Of a DNA stretch of 14,406 nucleotides, positions 7,401 to 13,468 are shown piece after piece. The translations under genes were made by a program, and so were the position numbers. Under the pieces are notes generated by a model. It saw only the letters and a program-made list of their open reading frames with translations. It ran no database searches and was not told the origin of the DNA. Within the stretch, counting starts at the first letter, position 1, and each line of letters starts with the position of its first letter. The stretch is from an uncultured bacterium (lineage in GTDB: Bacteria; Cyanobacteriota; Vampirovibrionia; Gastranaerophilales; Gastranaerophilaceae): the NCBI GenBank assembly GCA_902464375.1, contig CABQIM010000043.1, positions 1-14,406 on the forward strand. The letters run 5' to 3'.

Positions 7401-7513
7401 GCTTTGTTATTTATGTTAATATAAGAAACCGTTGAATCAATCGCAAATGCCGGTAATGCGCATAGCATGCCGGTAAAAGCAATTATTAAGTTTTTCTTTA
7501 TTCTATTTAACAT
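4466..7513 (-). CDS. Outer-membrane usher of a chaperone-usher pilus system
   Basis: A 1015-residue protein with signal peptide about 1-24 (ALPAFA). Residues 30-150 contain two stretches resembling the ligand-binding 'stalk' fold seen in copper-amine-oxidase N-terminal domains and usher N-domains (ILLPFKQLADIFNIQYN; AYITASSASKIFGAKV). A long region of alternating aromatic/polar strands (about 170-800) reads as a large beta-barrel. Within it, VRLTVNDLEP...GYYTLKDVQLPNP...EDGT is the usher plug-domain pattern, followed by the G-x-x-Y-G-x-x-x-x-T-like repeats of ushers. The C-terminus has a Ca-binding-like D-x-N-x-N-G-x-x-D segment (AFVDVNKNGKYDKKID, about 818-833) and a carboxypeptidase-regulatory-like domain (GSVSGKLQIF from 912; STGEYYISGLAPGKYTLKLD). 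It would secrete and assemble subunits delivered by the chaperone at 9133-9972. It has no SD: the inverted-repeat sequence ends 7 nt before the ATG. An unrelated beta-barrel with a stalk domain is the alternative. Confidence 0.75.
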   Translation of the reverse strand: MLNRIKKNLIIAFTGMLCALPAFAIDSTVSYININNKAYQDVEIAITEKSEILLPFKQLADIFNIQYNANRIDKQIGFKTFDGKEGVINQNGIFIQDYKISDEKPIFMGQGIMDGVFNEAYITASSASKIFGAKVSANFEDLTLSAEVERDIPLLHNLNNTIADNKGPHAYQDITAPKKAGKITLNTIGLRSSLLNDNMTIKGQNYRTTNDTFSGSTQASINGKFLDGKYRVEATEYHYRSDAFMFGGVTGTYKNSVKDKETGQEKVWYELGKVKGVSDIDATLGTNIFGAQVWNYDYEKERPENLNGYVKPTSLVRLTVNDLEPITLSTYAGYYTLKDVQLPNPVKSIKLEEVNEDGTVELIKEERYSIYGNNKPFEKEQRGSAYAGVWGYQNRFFREGANIYRGNNKKVTAGIDYQYGIKDNVTFESRLTGDKLYEKNSTSVIYRMPTNDTLLVSGTQKSVNYLEGATTLNSVEWVNPNNKNIKGRFTAGASVAHDIREEHTHAGYIVKATGDYEKDLAQYQKGIIKPKRAYGRLELFQTSPDFYIASSDSTSKNDRTGGKVSGGVSVNSTSAGGSYSRYYSNMNHRYRGGTIKFDEASINASTKIPKVANLRFNSYYRRGENELGRNKNYFYDANASRDISHWARIQAGRRESLYDTKYDNPNTMDRNYHSKYADNYAQLDIPIPGNHGRFTLGHNIVRYNTATYKNGYNMFRFGYTFPTWKRTTLGVGYGFRYSGQGGNDFNVNLAYRAKSGQTMAVGYQYSQNGGYFIDNMFTPTTNRHSINFTFNDAFQIFHNGLKSVGDEDLNKGIFEAIAFVDVNKNGKYDKKIDIPIKDIPLITSWTGETSYTNKRGRTFSSSLNQGVYTVSLDMNSLPITVAPVTNDMINKKVKIDGGQTTQLEIPLISTVGSVSGKLQIFDDFARDLKITDFVVVLLDENGEEVNYSTVDSTGEYYISGLAPGKYTLKLDEKFIDAYGLEELPQKSEISVFVPYDYNTPIDFTEQNLEYKTLSL

Positions 7514-7520
7514 ATTTTAT

Positions 7521-7811
7521 CATTGGGTCGGCTGCTTGGTCGTAACTACCAGAGTGCCGTCATTGCGAGAAAATCTATGATTTTAGTGGCAATCCATAAA
7601 GTAGAACTTAACTGGATTGCTTCGTTTTACACCATACTTACTGACCTGTAGTTATTCTACAAATTTGAAAGTGAAGTGAAATATCCTCGTAATGACGTAG
7701 CGCAAGACTACAAGTTCAATGTGCGTTTTATCCTCGCCCCTTGCGGGAGAGGGAGCAGTCGTAGGTGAACTTTGTGAACCGTACGAATGCGGGTGAGGGG
7801 TTTTATTTCCC
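7521..7811. repeat. Repeat-filled gap between pilin and usher genes
   Basis: This 298-bp intergenic stretch (7514-7811) holds no gene. It consists of inverted copies of tandem-array pieces (7521-7550), an inserted 140-bp palindromic element (7558-7697), and most of the right inverted-repeat arm. In the operon mRNA it would form strong hairpins between the abundant pilin message and the usher message. REP-like hairpins of this kind are known to protect upstream pilin mRNA and lower downstream expression in other CU operons; that role here is inferred. Confidence 0.7.
7558..7697. mobile_element. 140-bp palindromic element inserted in the right arm
   Basis: It is bounded by CGTCATTGCGAG (7558-7569) and CTCGTAATGACG (7686-7697), which are inverted with one mismatch. 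Inside are GCAATCCA and TGGATTGC, another perfect inverted pair. It belongs to the widespread CGTCATTGCGAG...CAATCC dispersed-repeat type. It interrupts homology between the two flanks of the usher, so it arrived after the inverted repeat formed. Confidence 0.65.
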
Positions 7812-7835
7812 CTATTTACTTACAGCAGTAAATGT
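7705..7835 (-). repeat. Right arm of the 131-bp inverted repeat flanking the usher gene
   Basis: This arm is the partner of 3974-4104. It includes the final codons and TAG stop of the pilin at 7812-8429 plus about 107 bp of downstream sequence. Of four mismatches to the other arm, two lie in codons and are synonymous (TTT/TTC, ACT/ACC). Confidence 0.92.
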
Positions 7836-8429
7836 CACCACTGCTTGATATGTACCAGCCGGATCTTGACCGATATTATACGTCCCTGAAATCGGTGTTT
7901 GTCCGACAATATGTGTTACAGTTCCTTCTGTACCATTGTTGACTTTTACTACATAACAATCCCCATACACACCATAATTTTTCTGAAACTCCGCTGTCAT
8001 CGGATTTGTAGTAGAAACGGTGACAGGATACGATATTACGTTTTTATTATTACTTCCGCCGGTTTTTGCATCCTCTATTGCAGCAGTTGTTGGTGAAGTC
8101 AATGTGTTGGCAAATAATATACATCCGCCATTACCATAAGCAGAAACACTTCCACCATCTACCGGAATTGAGGAAGTCATAATAAAATCATAACTATCGT
8201 CATTTCCGTTTGTCTGAATGCTGAATACAGATTGTAATCCGCTATGTACGCCAGTCATGCCATTAGCAGAAGTATTTTCTATGGACGATGTTTCTTTAGA
8301 AATAGCTACGGTCGGCTGAACGTCCGTATAAACAGACGTTTCAGCTTCTGCATAGCCATAAGCTTTCCCCGCACCAACCGCTGCGGTAATCAGTAATATT
8401 AAAAATGTTACGTAATTGCTTGTTTTCAT
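7812..8429 (-). CDS. Secreted pilin-like subunit with a cysteine pair
   Basis: A 205-residue exported protein. A hydrophobic signal segment lies at about 6-20 with likely cleavage after AYG or AEA. The mature part has a Thr/Ser-rich N-terminus, then beta strands. Two cysteines (GGCILFAN and GDCYVV) could form a disulfide, as in many fimbrial subunits. It ends QDPAGTYQAVVTFTAVSK, sharing the G-T-Y-x-A alternating C-terminal strand with the proteins at 8440-9105 and 3181-3774. It follows the previous pilin gene by 10 nt with SD AGGA, so the two are co-transcribed and probably coupled. The last seven codons and the stop lie inside the 131-bp inverted repeat. Its role as major or adaptor subunit is not decidable from sequence. 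Confidence 0.68.
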   Translation of the reverse strand: MKTSNYVTFLILLITAAVGAGKAYGYAEAETSVYTDVQPTVAISKETSSIENTSANGMTGVHSGLQSVFSIQTNGNDDSYDFIMTSSIPVDGGSVSAYGNGGCILFANTLTSPTTAAIEDAKTGGSNNKNVISYPVTVSTTNPMTAEFQKNYGVYGDCYVVKVNNGTEGTVTHIVGQTPISGTYNIGQDPAGTYQAVVTFTAVSK

Positions 8430-8439
8430 TGTTTCCTAA

Positions 8440-9105
8440 TTATGTTCCTACTTGTGACAAAGTAAGTGTTGCTTTGTATGTACCATCAGCATCATGTGTA
8501 GAGAAGGTATTTGTTAATCCAGTTTGTCCTAATGTATAAGTGAATGTATAAATACCATTTTGAAGTGTGTATTTTACCCCATCAGCTTCTTTAGTAGGTT
8601 TTGGGTCTGCACCTGCAGATGCTTTATCATATGTAATTGTAGGCTTTAAAGAGAATGCGATTGCGTTTGCGTTAGCTGCTATAGCAGGTGAACCACCTGT
8701 GATATTTGTAACCGCTGTTGCTTCAGCAGCTCTTGTATCCTCACCATTATTAGTGAATACTAAATTCAATGTATTAGCATCGGTACCATAAATAGCATTT
8801 ACTTGTCCACCACCAGCTAAAGCAGTTGCTGTAAGTTTTATAGCTTCATCCGGATTATTTGTAACTACTTTAAAAGTTGTTGTCATAGCTTTATCTAATG
8901 TGATTTCACTATAATCAGCGTTAAATCCTGCGCTGGCAGATTCAACAGAAGAATCTGCAACGTGAGTAATGTTAATAAATTTGTCTACATTAATCAGTTG
9001 TGTAGATGTTGCGGTTTTTGAACCAGCAACGGTTTCTGCATATGCTGCTGAGCTAACTAAAGTCAAAGCAAGTGCAATTGGGAGTAATTTTACGATTTTT
9101 TTCAT
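8440..9105 (-). CDS. Secreted pilin-like subunit, candidate major pilin
   Basis: A 221-residue exported protein with a clear signal peptide (MKKIVKLLPIALAL..., ending AYA at about 23) and an Ala/Thr/Asn-rich mature sequence without cysteine. Predicted beta strands include KFINITHV and TTTFKVVTNN. The C-terminus, STHDADGTYKATLTLSQVGT, has the glycine-tyrosine-alternating strand pattern that in CU subunits pairs with the chaperone G1 strand. The SD AAGGAAGG is strong. Its place directly after the chaperone gene (27-bp gap) and its composition make it the best candidate for the main structural subunit, which is an inference. It resembles DUF4402/spore-coat-U-like fimbrial domains in general style, but I cannot assign the family without a profile search. 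Confidence 0.68.
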   Translation of the reverse strand: MKKIVKLLPIALALTLVSSAAYAETVAGSKTATSTQLINVDKFINITHVADSSVESASAGFNADYSEITLDKAMTTTFKVVTNNPDEAIKLTATALAGGGQVNAIYGTDANTLNLVFTNNGEDTRAAEATAVTNITGGSPAIAANANAIAFSLKPTITYDKASAGADPKPTKEADGVKYTLQNGIYTFTYTLGQTGLTNTFSTHDADGTYKATLTLSQVGT

Positions 9106-9132
9106 AGGGTAAACCTTCCTTTCTTAATTGTT

Positions 9133-9972
9133 TTACACTTTGTTTTGTATGTTTATTGTTGTTTCTTTTTTCAAATTTACTTTTTTACCATTTGGGTCAA
9201 AATAAGAGATTATAATTCTAAGTGAGTATTCACCGGAATCTTTAATATCTGCTGTATTTATTTTTTCTCTGAATATACGGTAATTATTGCCACCGACCGT
9301 TCCACCACGCATATCATATTCTTTTATTAAATTTTTACCTTTAAAAATTTGTGCTTTTATTGCTAAACGCACCTTACTATTACCTTTATCTACAACTTTT
9401 ATATTTGTATAAAGTCCGTCTGTGGCTTGTTCAACGTTCAATGTTTCAATTTCTGCGTCTTTAGTCACTTTACCTTTATCAACATATACTGGGACTCCAA
9501 CTCTTGTTTTTACAATCAATTGAGCACCAATTCCGGCTCTTTGAGTTGGAATATTGATTTCCTTAGGATTAACATCTTCTATATAAAGCATAGTTCTGTT
9601 TTCACCGTCAGGAAGCTGGTTGAGGTTTGCAATATTAATTCTGACTTTTTGGTTCTTTCCTTGAGCTACAGTGAATTCAGAAGGTACAAAACGGATTTTT
9701 TTAGTCAAATCGTGTGGGTCAGAAGATGTATCCTGCATAACAACTTCACCTTTGCTATCAATAGTGAAATACCCAGGATAGATTTTGAATCTCATAGGTT
9801 GTTGGCTATCACCCTTAACCTCAATAGCAGTTGTTATATAGTTACTTTTGATTTTGTTTGCATTGATTTCAACACGAGTTGGCGCAACTGCAACAGATGC
9901 GAATGCCGGTACGGCAAGCATCATTGCTAATGCTGTTGAAAATATTCTATTCTTAATTGTTTTTAATTCCAT
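9133..9972 (-). CDS. PapD-like periplasmic pilus chaperone
   Basis: These chaperones stabilise pilin subunits in the periplasm by donor-strand complementation and deliver them to the usher. This 279-residue protein has a signal peptide of about 25 residues (AVPAFA), then VAVAPTRVEI, where R33 matches the conserved subunit-anchoring Arg. The hallmark FVPSEFTVAQGKNQKVRI...LPDGENRTMLYIEDV (95-134) follows, equivalent to the P-x-x-f-x-l-x-x-g-x-x-q-x-v-R...lP-d-rE-x-x-f pattern. A basic G1-strand region (LIVKTRVGVPVYV, 152-164) comes next. The second Ig-like domain contains DKGNSKVRL (195-203), matching the N-x-G-N-x-h-v-R motif. It is slightly longer than the typical 230-250 residues. The SD is AAGAGGT. 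It lies between the two-domain subunit and the two pilins, as expected for a CU operon. The pattern is closer to archaic or alternative CU chaperones than to classical FimC/PapD, though this is a judgement by eye. Confidence 0.85.
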   Translation of the reverse strand: MELKTIKNRIFSTALAMMLAVPAFASVAVAPTRVEINANKIKSNYITTAIEVKGDSQQPMRFKIYPGYFTIDSKGEVVMQDTSSDPHDLTKKIRFVPSEFTVAQGKNQKVRINIANLNQLPDGENRTMLYIEDVNPKEINIPTQRAGIGAQLIVKTRVGVPVYVDKGKVTKDAEIETLNVEQATDGLYTNIKVVDKGNSKVRLAIKAQIFKGKNLIKEYDMRGGTVGGNNYRIFREKINTADIKDSGEYSLRIIISYFDPNGKKVNLKKETTINIQNKV

Positions 9973-10020
9973 TTTTACCTCTTGCTAATAAATGTTGAAA
10001 GTGGCTAATACCCATCCTAA

Positions 10021-10040
10021 CCTTCCCTGATTAGGGAAGG
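10021..10040. promoter_or_regulatory. Intercistronic hairpin between two-domain subunit and chaperone genes
   Basis: CCTTCCCT-GATT-AGGGAAGG is a perfect 8-bp stem with a 4-nt loop in the 79-bp gap. No T-run follows on the minus strand, so it is more likely an RNA-stability or processing element than a full terminator. Partial attenuation is possible. Confidence 0.5.
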
Positions 10041-10051
10041 AACTCTTCAAT

Positions 10052-10909
10052 TTACCTTCTTTCTCTTAATACATACTTAACTCTGTTTTCATAATTGCCG
10101 CAAGGGATTGCTTTGCCATCAGCATTCTCCAAAGAATACTCAACACTCACAAATTCATTATTTGCAGGTGCTTTGCCTCGTGCAATCACGATTTCTTTGC
10201 CGGAAGTAAGCTGAACTCTTTCGAGCAAGCGTTCTCCGACATTTGATGAAGCGGAAACTGTTCTCACAAAATAATTCCCTGCTGCATCACCAAAATTATC
10301 CGCATTTACGGACAATTCCCAATCACAATTGGAATTTATATAAACCAACGGTGATGTTTCATTCGCAACCTTTTGCTGTTTTTTAAACGCGTCATTTGCA
10401 CCAAGAACTATTCTCGGCACTTCGTGGTGCAAACTTATTTCTTGCATTACAGGTACAATAAATTGCAAATTAAATGTTGATGTAGCAGCAATTTCACCTG
10501 TTTCTACATCTGTTGCTTGAACTTCAAAGTTTATTTGGTACGTTCCGGCTGGTACCATACCAAAATCACGGATTTTAGCCGTCATATTTTTAGCAACTCC
10601 GCCCATAGAGAGAGCGTCAAAGATATACGAATACTCGTTATATCTCAAATACACATCCTCTTTCGTATTATTTATATATAAATCCGAAAGCGGAATTGTA
10701 ACTTCGCCGTCTACTCTTCTTAATGCGTCATCAAGTGGGCGCAAGGCAATTTTGTAATTGGCTCCGTCATCACTATTAATAATCAAATTCCGCTCAATGC
10801 TTTGTTGGCGCACAACAGTATCACCTTGATAGTCTATAATAACCATCGAAGCCGAACTCGGTAAGCTAAGAGCTCCCATTATAAGCATTGTTAACAATAT
10901 TTTTTTCAT
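10052..10909 (-). CDS. Two-domain secreted subunit, possible pilus tip or adaptor protein
   Basis: A 285-residue exported protein with signal peptide about 1-20 (LSLPSSA). It reads as two beta domains in tandem. The first (about 21-132) ends MVPAGTYQINFEVQATD, and the second (about 145-285) ends IPCGNYENRVKYVLRERR; both have the G-(T/N)-Y alternating strand of fimbrial domains. Cysteines C195 and C270 could form a disulfide in the second domain. Being the first gene of the operon and having two domains, it could be a tip adhesin or an anchor/adaptor. The order differs from most Proteobacterial operons, where the adhesin gene is usually last. The SD is weak (AGAG). No close family is recognised, so the role is inferred from context. 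Confidence 0.55.
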   Translation of the reverse strand: MKKILLTMLIMGALSLPSSASMVIIDYQGDTVVRQQSIERNLIINSDDGANYKIALRPLDDALRRVDGEVTIPLSDLYINNTKEDVYLRYNEYSYIFDALSMGGVAKNMTAKIRDFGMVPAGTYQINFEVQATDVETGEIAATSTFNLQFIVPVMQEISLHHEVPRIVLGANDAFKKQQKVANETSPLVYINSNCDWELSVNADNFGDAAGNYFVRTVSASSNVGERLLERVQLTSGKEIVIARGKAPANNEFVSVEYSLENADGKAIPCGNYENRVKYVLRERR

Positions 10910-11158
10910 AAAGCTCTATTGTTTTAATTTTTTTCTGCAACTAAAAATGTGCACAAAATGCAGAAAATCAACTATCCTATATAGTCATGCTAACAATTTT
11001 TGTACGAATTTCAATACATATTTGAAAAAAATCATCTTTTTGTGGGAAAAGATTTACTAAAATTCATATTTATGTAGGGTTAGTAAGTGGAAAGTAGAAA
11101 ATTGTTTTATATATGGTAGGTCAGGGACTCCCTAACAAAAACTGCATAAAACTAACAG
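10910..11158 (-). promoter_or_regulatory. Upstream region of the pilus operon
   Basis: There is no gene in this 249-bp gap. Near the operon start is a dyad, TTTCTGCA (10932-10939) / TGCAGAAA (10959-10966), enclosing GTGCAC (10949-10954). Further up is CTATATAG (10978-10985), which may contain the -10 box; no good -35 is seen. Beyond it lie a weak A/T terminator-like hairpin (11025-11053) and an AGGGA-C-TCCCT palindrome near 11123-11133. The dyad could be an operator or a 5' UTR hairpin. Confidence 0.4.
11025..11053 (-). terminator. Possible weak terminator of the neuA-like transcript
   Basis: On the minus strand ATCTTTT pairs with AAAAGAT around a 6-nt loop and is followed by GATTTTTTT. The stem is almost all A/T, so efficiency is doubtful. 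Confidence 0.35.
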
Positions 11159-11857
11159 TTATTGATATCTTTTCATAAGTTCTTCAACCAAAAACCAATC
11201 TTCCGGCTCGTCAATTTCGTAAGCTGTATACGCAGGTAATTCATATGCAACAATATTACCTGAAAGTCTGCATTTATCACGCAAAATATTACCGACGGAA
11301 TTTATGTAGCAAGCTCCATTTTCTGCTACCAAACCTTCAAATTCCTGTCTTCGTGGACGATTGCAGTAATCATAATTTACAGGAACAACAAAATTATCTT
11401 GGTTGTGTGAAACTTGATGTGGTAGAAACTTCCAGTGGAATTGCTTTTCAACTACTCCACTGAACATCGAATCTGCGTTGCCGGTCATGAATGCCTGATA
11501 CATTTCATCAATATGTTCAGATTTTAGCATTGGAGAAGTGGCTTGGATGAGGAAAAACAGGTCTTTAGTTTTTAAATCAGACTGTTGAATATATTCAAGC
11601 ATAACACTTTCTGTAGAAGATGTGTCTTCTGCATTTTTTTTATCTCTGTCATAAATTTGAACTTTATCAAGCCCAAAGCTTTTAACCACAGCTTTAATCT
11701 CTTCACTGTCTGTCGCAATTATGACTTGATTAATACATTTTGCATCGTTTGCAGCCTTTGACGTCCAATAAACAAGCGGTTTGCCGTTTAGTTCTTTAAT
11801 GTTTTTGAGTGGAATTGACTTGCTTCCGCCTCTTACCGGTATGAACGCTATATTCAA
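11159..11857 (-). CDS. Acylneuraminate cytidylyltransferase family protein (CMP-nonulosonate synthetase)
   Basis: These enzymes activate sialic, legionaminic, pseudaminic or related acids with CTP to the CMP-sugar used by glycosyltransferases. This 232-residue protein has the nucleotide-binding start NIAFIPVRGGSKSIPLKNI (2-20), ATDSEEI (48-54), QATSP (105-109), RPRRQ (167-171), ENGACYI (179-185) and EIDEPEDW (214-221). All are standard positions for the family, and the length is normal. The start is TTG, preceded by GAGGAG; MNIAF at the family's usual N-terminus supports it. It lies 2 nt after the panE-like gene, so the two are one transcript. No synthase (NeuB type) is in view, so the exact acid cannot be named. 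It may supply sugars for surface glycans or for glycosylating the neighbouring pilins; that link is speculative. Confidence 0.85.
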   Translation of the reverse strand: MNIAFIPVRGGSKSIPLKNIKELNGKPLVYWTSKAANDAKCINQVIIATDSEEIKAVVKSFGLDKVQIYDRDKKNAEDTSSTESVMLEYIQQSDLKTKDLFFLIQATSPMLKSEHIDEMYQAFMTGNADSMFSGVVEKQFHWKFLPHQVSHNQDNFVVPVNYDYCNRPRRQEFEGLVAENGACYINSVGNILRDKCRLSGNIVAYELPAYTAYEIDEPEDWFLVEELMKRYQ

Positions 11858-11859
11858 AT

Positions 11860-12747
11860 TTATCTCCTCGTTATTACACTTTCTTTTACTTTGATTAAAT
11901 CGAATAAAACTTGATTGTAAGGTGTTGAAATACCATATTTTTTACCAAGTTGAATTATTTCTCCTGCAAAAATATCAACTTCTGTTTTTCTTCCGGCAAG
12001 AATATCTTGCAGCATTGATGTTTTGCCTTCATCGCACATTCTTGCAAGGGCTTTTAATGCATCAGCTTCCAAATTCTCAAGTCCGCTGACATTCTCTTTT
12101 TCGGCGATTAATCGAACTTCATTGATGATTTTTTTCGCAAGCAAAATAAATTCCTGACTGTTTTTCATCTCGCCAAAAGTAAGATTGAGTATGGCAGAAG
12201 TCTGATTGGAAAATATGTTCATGGTAAATTTTAGCCACATTGAGTAATCAATATTATCAGGAATTTGGTAATTTATGCCAAGTTTGTCAAAGAAATTGAT
12301 AACTTCGTCATCTTTTTCCATAACAATTTCACCAACGCCGTCCTGCGTAACGGAATTTCCTGTTCTTACTGCACTATGCCCGATAAAATATGATTTTAGA
12401 ACTTTCGCCAACGGATACGCTTTTTTTATTTCTTGTTCAGAAGAGATTCCGTTAAGGAGTGAAAGTATTTTTGTTTTCTCGCTCACAAAATTTTTGATAT
12501 TTTGGATTGCGGATTCCAAACCCTGAGCCTTTGTCGCTATGATTATTAAATCTGCGTCAAATTTATCCGAAGGCAATATGTATTCAAAATCTTGTTTTAT
12601 TCCATTGAAAACAGGTTTGTTCTTGGTGTATTTTTTTAATCGTTCTTCATCAACAAGGATTTTAAGTGTACATTTACCCTTACCCCTGAATTTCATTGCA
12701 TAAGTTAACCCAACAGCGCCAAGTCCGCAAATAATTACATTTTTCAT
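11860..12747 (-). CDS. panE: 2-dehydropantoate 2-reductase (ketopantoate reductase) family protein
   Basis: PanE reduces ketopantoate with NADPH in the pantothenate/CoA pathway. Seen here are the dinucleotide-binding GLGAVG (8-13), TKAQ with K73, LLNG (97-100), the catalytic-domain motif W171-L-K173 with N177, and TSMLQDILAGRKTEVD (243-258) with E256. GKKYGISTPYN (268-278) is the standard C-terminal signature. Length (295) is normal. The ATG has no SD and sits 6 nt after a TAAAAT box with a good -35, suggesting a leaderless message. It is followed at 2 nt by the CMP-sugar synthetase gene. Because PanE-like proteins include paralogues acting on other 2-oxo acids, the pathway assignment is probable, not certain. 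Confidence 0.85.
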   Translation of the reverse strand: MKNVIICGLGAVGLTYAMKFRGKGKCTLKILVDEERLKKYTKNKPVFNGIKQDFEYILPSDKFDADLIIIATKAQGLESAIQNIKNFVSEKTKILSLLNGISSEQEIKKAYPLAKVLKSYFIGHSAVRTGNSVTQDGVGEIVMEKDDEVINFFDKLGINYQIPDNIDYSMWLKFTMNIFSNQTSAILNLTFGEMKNSQEFILLAKKIINEVRLIAEKENVSGLENLEADALKALARMCDEGKTSMLQDILAGRKTEVDIFAGEIIQLGKKYGISTPYNQVLFDLIKVKESVITRR

Positions 12748-12753
12748 ACGTGT

Positions 12754-12782
12754 ATTTTACACTATTTTGCAAAATATGTGAA
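12754..12782 (-). promoter_or_regulatory. Promoter of panE-neuA, predicted leaderless
   Basis: On the minus strand TTCACA (12777-12782), a 17-nt spacer and TAAAAT (12754-12759) give a 5/6 plus 5/6 sigma-70 match. Six nt then lead to the ATG, so the start site falls on the A of the start codon. Confidence 0.65.
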
Positions 12783-12811
12783 GATTTCATTTCCGGATTA
12801 AAAATTTATAG

Positions 12812-12823
12812 TAGAATAGTTCT
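12812..12823 (+). promoter_or_regulatory. -10 box of rnhB, predicted leaderless
   Basis: TAGAAT (12812-12817) is followed by 6 nt and then ATG at 12824, with no SD. The -35 is weak. It shares a 76-bp divergent intergenic region with the panE promoter. Confidence 0.5.
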
Positions 12824-13456
12824 ATGACATCAGAATTACTTTTTGAATTTGATAAGAATTTTCAACGACCTATTATCGGTACGGATGAAGCCGGACGTGG
12901 TCCTGCGGCTGGTGGAGTTTTTGCAGCAGCTGTTGGGTTTGAGGAAATTACAGAAGGGTTGATTAAAGATTTAGCAATCCTCAATGACTCAAAAAAACTC
13001 ACTCATAAAAAACGTGAATTGATTTATGACGTTATTAAGAACAATACGCACAATAAAATTATTTGTGTGGAAGTAGAAGAGATAGAAAGAATTAACATTT
13101 TAAATTCTTCTCTTAAAGCTATGAATCTGGCTTGTTCCGCAATAATAACCGAACCTAAAACCCTTGTTCTGGTTGATGGCAATAAATTGATTAAAGATTT
13201 TTCTCACGAACAGCAATATGTGGTTAAAGGGGATTCTAAATCAGCCTCTATTGCAGCTGCGAGTGTTTTGGCAAAAGTTACACGTGACCGGTATATGGAA
13301 AGACTTCACGAAGAATTCCCTATGTATAATTGGGCGAAGAATGCAGGGTATTTGACGAAAGAACATCTTGACGCGATAGATAAATTCGGGTTATGCAAAT
13401 ATCATAGACCATCGTTTTTGAGAAAACATTTTGCGAAACAATTGACATGTTTTTAG
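12824..13456 (+). CDS. rnhB: Ribonuclease HII
   Basis: RNase HII cleaves RNA in RNA-DNA hybrids and starts removal of single ribonucleotides from DNA. The 210-residue protein has IIGTDEAGRGPAAGG (17-31, catalytic D21 and E22 of the GTDEAGRG motif), LNDSKKLT (53-60), LVDGNK (116-121, D118), GDSKSASIAAASVLAKVTRD (136-155, D137) and the C-terminal GYLTKEHLDAIDKFGLCKYHRPSF (175-198). All four DEDD residues are present and the length is typical. Translation starts at the ATG lying directly after a TAGAAT box. A 236-bp repeat element begins 13 bp after the stop, and the next intrinsic terminator is beyond it. Confidence 0.95.
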   Translation: MTSELLFEFDKNFQRPIIGTDEAGRGPAAGGVFAAAVGFEEITEGLIKDLAILNDSKKLTHKKRELIYDVIKNNTHNKIICVEVEEIERINILNSSLKAMNLACSAIITEPKTLVLVDGNKLIKDFSHEQQYVVKGDSKSASIAAASVLAKVTRDRYMERLHEEFPMYNWAKNAGYLTKEHLDAIDKFGLCKYHRPSFLRKHFAKQLTCF

Positions 13457-13468
13457 GTCACTAAGTTA

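Noticed and set aside
4466..7513. Copper amine oxidase activity suggested by the N-terminal repeats
   Set aside because: Only the stalk-type fold is resembled; there is no catalytic oxidase domain, and the rest reads as a beta-barrel usher.
9427..9930. 167-codon plus-strand frame opposite the chaperone
   Set aside because: Its sequence is low in recognisable structure and rich in Cys/Phe/Asn, as expected of a reverse-strand shadow; the chaperone motifs on the other strand are decisive.
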